Source: Verrucomicrobia bacterium SCGC AAA164-M04 (GTDB lineage Bacteria; Verrucomicrobiota; Verrucomicrobiae; Verrucomicrobiales; Akkermansiaceae). Taken from it: a stretch of DNA of 8,568 bases. Shown here one piece after another: positions 1 to 4,646 of the stretch (positions are counted from its first letter, which is position 1; every line of letters starts with the position of its first letter). The position numbers and the translations under genes were made by a program. The DNA lies in the NCBI GenBank assembly GCA_000383735.1, contig KB912160.1, positions 5,680 to 14,247 of the forward strand, in the 5' to 3' direction. The notes under the pieces are model-generated. The model was not told the DNA's origin and ran no database searches. It saw only the letters and a program-made list of their open reading frames with translations.

Positions 1-1
1 A

Positions 2-475
2 AGGAACATTTGGGAGTCGGTAAAGGTGGGAAATCTCGACGCCCTTAAATCTCAGCTGGCTGCAGACGGAGTGGACGCAAACCAGCCAGATCCCAATGGG
101 ATGACACCATTGTCCTGGGCCGCCTTAACCGGTCAACTCGAAGCCGCCGAGTTGCTCCTTTCGGCCGGGGCGGACATCAACGCCACAAACCGGGACGGCG
201 CCACCGCCTTGCATTCCGCCGCCTTCCTCGGTCACCTCCCGGTGGTCGAATTCCTGGTCAGCAACAAGATCAAAATTAATGCCATCAATGGCACCGGTGA
301 AACGAGCCTCAATTCGGTCGCGGCGCCATGGAATGACGAAATTGGTGGATTTCTCAAGTTGATCGCTGGTCTTTTAAAAATCGAAGTCGATGTGGATCAG
401 GTCGAGGCGAGCCGACCTAAAATTGCCGCCTTTCTTCGAGAACATGGCGGAAAGACCTCTGCAGAGCTCAAGTAA
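2..475 (+). CDS. Ankyrin-repeat protein, 3' part (5' end outside window)
   Basis: The reading frame is open to the left edge, where codons before the GTG at 26 read RNIWESVKVGNLDALK. This is the usual first helix of a bacterial ankyrin domain, so the GTG is not the start and the gene begins upstream. Visible units are about 33 residues: NPDGMTPLSWAALTG-type helix pair with LEAAELLLSAGADINA, then NRDGATALHSAAFLGH with VVEFLVSNKIKINA, then a degenerate third unit (NGTGETSLNSVAAPW). The tail (GLLKIEVDVDQ, then SRPKIAAFLREHGGKTSAELK without its last residue) is the capping helix I associate with PVC-group ankyrin proteins. Ankyrin domains bind other proteins; no enzymatic part is visible and the partner is unknown. 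Its GC content is visibly higher than that of the genes from 1283 onwards. The stop is TAA at 473-475. The family call is firm; the function is unknown. Confidence 0.85.
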   Translation, partial: RNIWESVKVGNLDALKSQLAADGVDANQPDPNGMTPLSWAALTGQLEAAELLLSAGADINATNRDGATALHSAAFLGHLPVVEFLVSNKIKINAINGTGETSLNSVAAPWNDEIGGFLKLIAGLLKIEVDVDQVEASRPKIAAFLREHGGKTSAELK

Positions 476-717
476 GCCTCAGGCAGACTGCACCGAAATG
501 GGCGACCCCCACCCTGCGACCTCTGGGGACAGAGCCTCGAGATTCGAGCCGCTTCACTCGGCTCCTGTCCAAAGGGGGCTTCAAGGCCCTCCCGCCAAGA
601 ACTGCCAGGAATTTGCTTTTGGCGGAATGGGCGCGGAAACCCGGGTTTGGCGGAATGCATGGGGGAGAAAGGCGGCTATCACGCAGCCGGAGAAGAAAAG
701 ATGACGGCTCTTCGTTG
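476..717. other. GC-rich non-coding stretch with hairpin and short direct repeat
   Basis: No convincing gene is present; open frames here in several directions reflect high GC. A hairpin GAGCCG (546-551) / CGGCTC (559-564) with a 7-base loop lies about 70 bases after the ankyrin stop, but no T-run follows, so it is at best a weak terminator. The 12-mer TTTGGCGGAATG occurs at 618-629 and 646-657, and its first ten bases recur at 7986-7995 in another gap, which hints at a small dispersed motif. Confidence 0.4.
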
Positions 718-1041
718 CCCTGCCGATCGGGGGAGAGAATCTTCTCAAGGGACTCGGCCGAGAAGCCGCTACCCGGCAACCATGCTTCTAAGGCTGCAGG
801 ATCCGACTCAATTACTCGCTCGACAATGTTTGCCAAGGAGCGTTCTCGGGTTTCGGCATCGACGATGGTTCCGGAGAGAGACAAAGCAAACGCCGGCTCG
901 ATGTCGACGTAGCGCCGGGCGAGCTCCGCCCTGGCCCAGTCGAAAGTGGGTGAGCTGGCCTCAGATGAAAGCCGGGAAGCGAACTCATCGAACCGCCCCT
1001 GCGGCCTGCTACGAGCTATGAGGGACGGCTTTCGGTTATGA
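718..1041 (-). pseudogene. Remnant of a DPxAAxxW-type helical-repeat protein
   Basis: Read on the minus strand from about 1041, one frame stays open and gives protein-like sequence with no usable start codon: ...RFDEFASRLSSEASSPTFDW, then ARAELARRYVDIEPAFALSL, SGTIVDAETRERSLANIVER, VIESDPAALEAWLPGSGFSA and ESLEKILSP. Spaced Ala/Leu helices with an 'SDPAALEAWL' segment resemble the HEAT-like helical repeat proteins common in Verrucomicrobia, in which 'W..SDP.AAL.WL' recurs. A TGA lies just upstream (near 1042-1044). Downstream, past about 718, the frame continues to 468 but turns into Pro/Arg-rich sequence with no protein character, which suggests a lost reading frame or deletion. Base composition changes abruptly near 1030, from GC-rich inside the fragment to AT-richer beyond it. 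I infer a truncated fossil of a longer gene; family identity is moderate, function unknown. Confidence 0.5.
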
Positions 1042-1182
1042 ACTCACAAGCTTCAATTTGTGAATCATTCTCTTTATAACTACTTTGATCTTGAGTGCTG
1101 ACGACCAGTTACGGAATCTTGTCGCTAGATTAGGAGACACTAGTTTCGTGAACCAAGAATTGTAAAAATTTGAACTAAGTAA

Positions 1183-1246
1183 TCCCGATCCCCTTAAGCA
1201 CTATCACCCGATCCGGAAAGGGTAGAGGTGAATCATTAAAAGCTCT
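1183..1246 (+). repeat. Dispersed repeat family 1, copy A
   Basis: The core 1194-1234 matches 6566-6606 at about 33 of 41 positions without gaps. 1183-1234 aligns with 7797-7848 over the same 52-base length. The tail 1218-1246 matches 6673-6701 at 25 of 29 positions, including an exact 15-mer ATCATTAAAAGCTCT (1232-1246). The copy sits in the 1042-1282 gap, which otherwise holds only a small hairpin, TCACAA (1044-1049) / TTGTGA (1058-1063), and no gene. Confidence 0.7.
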
Positions 1247-1282
1247 CAAGGAAGTGGTGCCGGGAAATCAAAGTAGCCTCTT

Positions 1283-1735
1283 TCATTTCCTAAGAATTAG
1301 CGCTCGATAAAAGCGTTGGCGATAGCGCGATTGATCTGAAATGAGTTGATGAGTCTCGATATCACCTCGTGTCGAGATCCGCTTTGATCGAGCGAGGCTA
1401 AAAGGCCTCTTTAAGGAGGGGGCGTGCACGAGGAGGTATCTGATGTCCGAATTACTTGTGTTCACGCGGAATTGAATTTTAAGCAGACCATTTTCATTTA
1501 TCATTTTGGGTTCTCCGCGTAGTCCGGCTTCAGTTTTTTTGGATTTCCATCAAAAGCGTATTCAATAAGGTTGGCTCGCCCGTCTTTGTCCGGATCAGCA
1601 ATTTCTCCAGCAATTGCGGAGTTGGAACCCTTCGTAACGCATCTCTCAAAATATTTGGGGTCGAATATTCAGGTGGTGGTGGCCCGATTATCGTCCAAGT
1701 CCACTCGCCGCTGACCCGAACTACGAGCAAGCTCT
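1283..1735 (-). pseudogene. C-terminal remnant of a large surface/secreted protein (DPDxDG..NLxEYAF module)
   Basis: On the minus strand one frame reads NSAIAGEIADPDKDGRANLI then EYAFDGNPKKLKPDYAENPK and stops at 1501-1503. This DPDxDGxxNLxEYAxxxNP motif is the calcium-loop-like module found near the C-terminus of many large Verrucomicrobia surface proteins. The usual following beta-strand segment resumes in the next frame, starting at the overlapping ATGA: MINENGLLKIQFRVNTSNSD then IRYLL. It ends in a family-like tail SRYRQRFYRALILRK with TGA at 1283-1285. A one-base shift in the AAAATGA run therefore separates the two halves. Upstream of about 1683 the coding signal passes into yet another frame (VSGEWTWTIIGPPP), and no gene body remains. 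The middle (LKRPFSLARSKR) also looks eroded. I see a dead 3' end of a gene whose body, several hundred codons or more in this family, is gone. Confidence 0.7.
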
Positions 1736-1817
1736 GAAGCGGTAGAAGGCATCGAGACCTAAAAAAACGTCAATAATCTTAAGCGCGGTCAGCAGTTGAG
1801 TGCGACGTCTTGTTCGC

Positions 1818-2426
1818 TTAATTGTTACGTCGATGTCTTCGCAGCATGGCAAGAGAACCACCAGAAAGTAGAAGAAGGGGTAATGAGGGTTCAGGAATAA
1901 AGGCAACTTCGGTCACCAGAATAGAGCTTCCGTTTGAAGCTACGTGTAAGCCAGTATTCCACATGCTTGAAAAGCCACTCTGATAAGTGTCCGTGCGAGC
2001 AACGAAAGCTCCGGAACTTGGAACAATTCCCCTACTAAAGGTAACCGCGAAATCATCTCCACGAGACCTGCTTGCATCGTTATCGACATAAAGCCCGAAG
2101 CCAGACGAATTCACCATAAAGGTTGGGCTCTCAGTACGGAAAAAGGCATCGTTCGTAATTGAAGACTTGTAGTCCCCAAAATTTAACCACACCCAAGCGT
2201 CTATTGACGTAGTTCCCAATATTGAATGTGTCACAGGATCGCTATACTCCCAACTACCAGCGTGCTGGATGGCACCATCCAACGAGTCCCAACTAACTGA
2301 AAAATAGGTGAGATCTCCGCTGAGGGAAGGTTGAATTACTACGCTCACCGCAGACTTTGCCGGTGTCGCAAAGAAGCAACCAAGAACGAGAATAGCCACG
2401 AAGCCAATTTTGGTATGTTTTGTCAT
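1818..2426 (-). CDS. PEP-CTERM sorting-domain protein
   Basis: This is a 202-residue exported protein. I chose the ATG at 2424-2426 (MTKHTKIGFVAILVLGC...) over the one 63 bases further out at 2487-2489, because it puts the basic n-region and hydrophobic core of a signal peptide at the N-terminus; cleavage is likely near residues 23-26 (TPAKSA). The mature part (about 27-172) is rich in Ser, Asp, Gly and aromatic residues with predicted beta character and no catalytic motif I recognise. The C-terminus is a textbook PEP-CTERM tail: IPEPS (PEP at 178-180), a hydrophobic stretch LPLLLLSGGSLAML, then RRHRRNN. In known systems an exosortase cuts at this tail and the protein goes to the envelope or extracellular matrix; no exosortase gene is in the window. 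A weak purine run (AAAGAAA) precedes the start. Downstream, TTAAGCG/CGCTTAA arms (about 1780-1821) flank the stop, but no clear terminator is present. Confidence 0.85.
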   Translation of the reverse strand: MTKHTKIGFVAILVLGCFFATPAKSAVSVVIQPSLSGDLTYFSVSWDSLDGAIQHAGSWEYSDPVTHSILGTTSIDAWVWLNFGDYKSSITNDAFFRTESPTFMVNSSGFGLYVDNDASRSRGDDFAVTFSRGIVPSSGAFVARTDTYQSGFSSMWNTGLHVASNGSSILVTEVAFIPEPSLPLLLLSGGSLAMLRRHRRNN

Positions 2427-2532
2427 TTTCTTTGCCGAACAGTATTTATTCTGTAGGGCCCTGGCAAATGATACCCCTTCATCCATCACGACCCCGAAAC
2501 TAGCTGGAATCTCCGTGGTTGCAATGAAATTT

Positions 2533-2546
2533 AGGTTCGTGAACCT
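2533..2546. promoter_or_regulatory. Quasi-palindrome upstream of the PEP-CTERM gene
   Basis: AGGTTC-GT-GAACCT has six-base arms around a two-base centre, about 107 bases upstream of the PEP-CTERM start codon. The position suits a repressor or activator site, but one short palindrome is weak evidence and no matching copy was seen elsewhere in the window. Confidence 0.2.
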
Positions 2547-2549
2547 TGA

Positions 2550-2747
2550 TGTCAGACAAGGTCATGCTTGGAGGGAGGTTCTTTCGGTCACGGCCTGAGT
2601 GGCTCTCCGGTTTTCAGCGTGCGACTTGGCACTGTCGTTGGCGTGCTTCAGACCGCCAACAACAAAACAAAGGCTACCATCGGAGGATTCGAGTTAGGGC
2701 TTCTGGATGGGACACTCACTCCATCATTGAATCGTGGTTCGGGGTAA
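2550..2747 (+). pseudogene. Fragment with trypsin-like catalytic-serine motif
   Basis: From a TGA at 2547-2549 to the TAA at 2745-2747 one plus-strand frame reads CLEGGSFGHGLSGSPVFSV, then RLGTVVGVLQTANNKTKATI, then GGFELGLLDGTLTPSLNRGSG without its last residue. 'GHGLSGSPVF' followed by a hydrophobic strand 'VVGVL' is the pattern around the nucleophilic serine of chymotrypsin-fold (S1) peptidases, where GxSGSPVF replaces GDSGGP. The catalytic His and Asp parts, which would lie more than 100 codons upstream, are absent; that space holds the start of the opposite-strand PEP-CTERM gene. There is no ATG in the frame; only a TTG at 2568. I infer a truncated protease gene remnant. It could instead be a piece of another beta-rich secreted protein, since only the serine motif supports the call. 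Its last few codons overlap a dispersed repeat (2737-2782). Confidence 0.4.
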
Positions 2748-2782
2748 CGGATTCGGGGTAGGGGATACACGAATCAGGGTTC
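2737..2782 (-). repeat. Dispersed repeat family 2, copy 1
   Basis: Read on the minus strand this stretch contains GTGTATCCCCTACCCCG and then TCCGTTACCCCGAAC. The same order of words (TGTATCC, TACCCCG, TCC, GTAT/GTTA, GAAC) occurs on the plus strand at 4501-4550. Within the copy, TTCGGGGTA is repeated (2739-2747 and 2752-2760). The copies lie in two different gaps in opposite orientation. I estimate about 75% identity with small gaps. Confidence 0.45.
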
Positions 2783-2784
2783 AA

Positions 2785-2817
2785 AAAACCCGCCTGCATA
2801 AATACAAAGCGGGTTTT
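2785..2817 (-). terminator. Rho-independent terminator of the PsbP-like lipoprotein gene
   Basis: The arms AAAACCCGC (2785-2793) and GCGGGTTTT (2809-2817) make a nine-pair stem around a 15-base loop. On the minus strand the 3' arm runs into six T residues (2788-2783). It lies 45 bases beyond the stop of the minus-strand gene at 2862. On the plus strand the T-run is four bases and broken by GA, so it is probably weaker in that direction. Confidence 0.75.
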
Positions 2818-2861
2818 GATTTCAGTTGAATGATTTGATTCTGCTTCTTGATCTAAGCTTG

Positions 2862-3425
2862 CTATGGGGAGAGGGTGACCTTCAATGAATTCAAGCAGTC
2901 ATCAAAATGAGGTGCATACTCATCGTAATTGGAAGTCTCAGCGCCATAAGCAAACGCATACATCCCTCCTTTATTTTCTACCATTACAGACCTAGTCTTA
3001 ATAAGAGTTTCGCCAACGGTCATAGTAGAAATAACCTCCCATGCATCCATAGAGTTAATCGTTATACTGCCTTCAGAAATGAGTTCATAACTCTGCAATA
3101 TTGATTTGCTCATCTGAATACTTTGTTTTGCAGTCTCCATCAAGGATAGACCTCCAAGTTTGGCAGGCTGCATCAGATTGATGGATATAGCCCTTCCATT
3201 GTCTAGGGGCTTTGTAAATTGCACTAGCATGCCTAGCTGGCCGCTTTCATTTACAGTCCATCCCTCCGGCGGATCTAATCCAATTCCATATTTAGAGTTG
3301 GACCATCCTGACTCGCTTAAATCATTTTTTTCGCCACATCCGACAGCTAGCATGGTAAAAGCAGTTAAAAGAAGTATCTTTAATTTTCCGGCAGAATAGT
3401 TTTTAGATAATGTAGAAATTTTCAT
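2862..3425 (-). CDS. Lipoprotein with PsbP/DcrB-like domain
   Basis: This is a 187-residue predicted lipoprotein. Residues 1-29 form a long signal peptide with the core KILLLTAFTMLAVG and lipid-attachment Cys30 (AVGC; the -3 Ala is less usual than Leu). From about residue 44, 'YGIGLDPPEGWTVNESGQLG', then 'LVQFTKP' and 'AISINLMQPAKLGG', follow the start of PsbP/DcrB-type domains ('gfsi..P.gW.v......g.lv.f..p......ni.v'). The middle strand pair (SITINSMDAWEVISTMTVGE) and the C-terminal helix (YDEYAPHFDDCLNSLKV) match the end of that fold. These small domains sit in periplasmic lipoproteins with no known catalysis. No good Shine-Dalgarno is seen. A perfect TATAAT lies about 40 bases upstream and a strong terminator follows at 2785-2817, so it is probably transcribed alone. 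Confidence 0.8.
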   Translation of the reverse strand: MKISTLSKNYSAGKLKILLLTAFTMLAVGCGEKNDLSESGWSNSKYGIGLDPPEGWTVNESGQLGMLVQFTKPLDNGRAISINLMQPAKLGGLSLMETAKQSIQMSKSILQSYELISEGSITINSMDAWEVISTMTVGETLIKTRSVMVENKGGMYAFAYGAETSNYDEYAPHFDDCLNSLKVTLSP

Positions 3426-3464
3426 GTTCGTTAGTTATGATGGGGAGGTTTATTGGAGCGTGAT

Positions 3465-3470
3465 ATTATA
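3465..3470 (-). promoter_or_regulatory. Possible -10 element for the PsbP-like lipoprotein
   Basis: A perfect TATAAT on the minus strand ends 40 bases before the ATG at 3425, which would give a leader of roughly 33 bases. No good -35 box is found 16-18 bases upstream (GCCTTA at best), so the call rests on one hexamer in AT-rich DNA. Confidence 0.35.
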
Positions 3471-3539
3471 ATCTGGGTAGAAATTTATAAGGCCCAGTAG
3501 ACAGTATCGCTTAACCTTTAATGCGTGCTAGAGTTCGGC

Positions 3540-3618
3540 TTTGTGTCACAAAAAGTTATGATCCAGCCAACCGCCGCTCCCTAAGCAGCATCCCCGAATC
3601 AGAAAAGGGGAGGAAGTG
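3540..3618 (+). repeat. Dispersed repeat family 1, copy B
   Basis: 3540-3570 matches 7781-7811 at about 23 of 31 positions, ending in the exact 11-mer GATCCAGCCAA. From 3581 the CTAAGCAG...GAATC..AAAAGGGGAGG core aligns with 6566-6606. CTCCC (3577-3581) can pair with GGGAG (3608-3612). The 13-base palindrome TTTGTG-T-CACAAA (3540-3552) opens the copy. It lies in the 3426-3790 gap between divergently transcribed genes, which otherwise holds no gene; its right end should carry the promoter of the GYF gene, but no clear -35/-10 pair stands out there. Confidence 0.6.
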
Positions 3619-3790
3619 TGCATGCTTCTTGAGTTTTTTCGATTTTAGGGATGCCGACTCGATCTATAATGGCTTGAACTTTTCAGGTTAAGTCCCCTTA
3701 ATTTAAAAGTGAGCGACTTCGATCGCCGGCTGAGTCCATCTTCGTTAAAGAGGGCTATCAAATTATAGGAATGTAACTTTAAAAATTACG

Positions 3791-4453
3791 ATGTCTGATT
3801 GGTTTTATGGAAAAGGGAATATGCAATACGGGCCATTCGATGAGGCTACGCTAAGGTCGCGAATCGCAACTGGGGAAATCGCGCCACAGGATTTCGTATG
3901 GAGAGAGGGAATGGAATCTTGGAAGCCCCTTCAAGAAGTGCGAGATCTTTATTCCAAGGAGACTGCAGTCCCAGATTTATCGGATGAAAACGGCTCTCCC
4001 GAGAAGCCTAGTTCAATCAATCAAGATTTTTCTAAACCTTCTTCTTCTCAAGCTCCGGATGATGAAAAGGTCCTGTGTTGGGAACCTTATATGATACGAT
4101 CTCGGGGCCCTAGGGCAAAATGGTTTATCTTTGGCACTAAATGGGGCACGGTTATCGTAACGGATCGGCGGTTTCTTTTTCTTAGCGATGGAAAATCTGT
4201 TCTTATCGCGCAGCTATCTGAAAATATACAAGAGATAGCTAGTGAAGATCTCGACACAGCAAGTTCAGTGGATATTTCATTAGATCAGATTAAGAGGATC
4301 AGAGTGAGAAAGCGTTGGGACTTTGCGAGTTATATATCGATTCAAGGCGTGGATGCGAATATGAGAGAGGTTTCATACGCATTCATGACCAAGTTGGGAT
4401 TGAACCGATCGAAACTTCACGAATTAGTGAATGCAGCCAAAAAATCTAGATAG
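3791..4453 (+). CDS. GYF-domain protein with C-terminal PH-like domain
   Basis: This is a 220-residue cytoplasmic protein with no signal peptide or membrane segment. Residues 3-52 are a GYF_2-type domain: WFYGKGNMQYGPFDEATLRS, then GEIAPQDFVWREGMESWKPL. The W-Y-x(6)-GPF pattern and 'W.eGm..W.pl' are diagnostic; in other bacterial proteins the domain is thought to bind Pro-rich or other short peptides. A polar linker rich in Ser, Pro and Asp (about 56-92) follows. The C-terminal part (about 95-215) has PH/GRAM-like features: 'GTVIVTDRRFLFLSDGKS' (strands plus turn), then 'ISLDQIKRIRVRKRWDFASY' and a final helix 'RSKLHELVNAAKKSR'. The pairing suggests an adaptor or membrane-proximal scaffold, which is inference. 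No Shine-Dalgarno precedes the ATG (TTTAAAAATTACG). The gene stands alone; a hairpin directly follows the TAG. Confidence 0.8.
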   Translation: MSDWFYGKGNMQYGPFDEATLRSRIATGEIAPQDFVWREGMESWKPLQEVRDLYSKETAVPDLSDENGSPEKPSSINQDFSKPSSSQAPDDEKVLCWEPYMIRSRGPRAKWFIFGTKWGTVIVTDRRFLFLSDGKSVLIAQLSENIQEIASEDLDTASSVDISLDQIKRIRVRKRWDFASYISIQGVDANMREVSYAFMTKLGLNRSKLHELVNAAKKSR

Positions 4454-4454
4454 C

Positions 4455-4488
4455 GATCGGCTTGCTGCTCCGCACTTCTCAGCCGATC
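4455..4488. other. Stem-loop just after the GYF gene
   Basis: GATCGGCT (4455-4462) and AGCCGATC (4481-4488) are perfect 8-base arms with an 18-base loop, beginning one base after the GYF stop codon. No T-run follows (CAGCGG), so this is a processing, mRNA-protecting or Rho-associated hairpin rather than a classic intrinsic terminator. Confidence 0.5.
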
Positions 4489-4500
4489 CAGCGGTAACAC

Positions 4501-4550
4501 CTAATCCCTGTATCCTTTTACCCCGTTTCCTGTATCGCTGAACCCCGCAC
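4501..4550 (+). repeat. Dispersed repeat family 2, copy 2
   Basis: CCCTGTATCC, TTTACCCCG and CCTGTATCGCTGAACCCC occur here in the same order as on the minus strand of 2737-2782. CCTGTATC itself occurs twice within the copy. It occupies the middle of the 193-base gap before the RCC1-like lipoprotein. Confidence 0.45.
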
Positions 4551-4589
4551 AAGAAGTCGCCTACAGTGCCACAGGAGAGGAGCGGTTTT

Positions 4590-4617
4590 TTGTTACGATT
4601 ATGATTAGCTCTATACT
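4590..4617 (+). promoter_or_regulatory. Probable sigma70-type promoter of the RCC1-like lipoprotein
   Basis: TTGTTA (4590-4595) and TATACT (4612-4617) are separated by 16 bases, each close to the TTGACA/TATAAT consensus. The predicted start near 4624 gives a leader of about 23 bases to the ATG at 4647. GGAG (4639-4642) lies four bases before the ATG, a close but usable ribosome site and one of the few in this window. Confidence 0.45.
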
Positions 4618-4646
4618 TTGATTAATATTCTAGGTATTGGAGCAGT

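Noticed and set aside
468..717. Continuation of the minus-strand frame below 718 as a full gene
   Set aside because: Past ILSP the translation becomes Pro/Arg/Ser-rich without helical pattern; other frames are equally open because the DNA is GC-rich.
1044..1063. TCACAA...TTGTGA as a CRP-type operator
   Set aside because: CRP sites are TGTGA-N6-TCACA; here the half-sites are in the opposite order, so it is only a hairpin.
3540..3552. TTTGTGTCACAAA as a regulator site for the divergent genes
   Set aside because: A related sequence opens repeat copy D at 7781, so the palindrome is better explained as part of the dispersed repeat.
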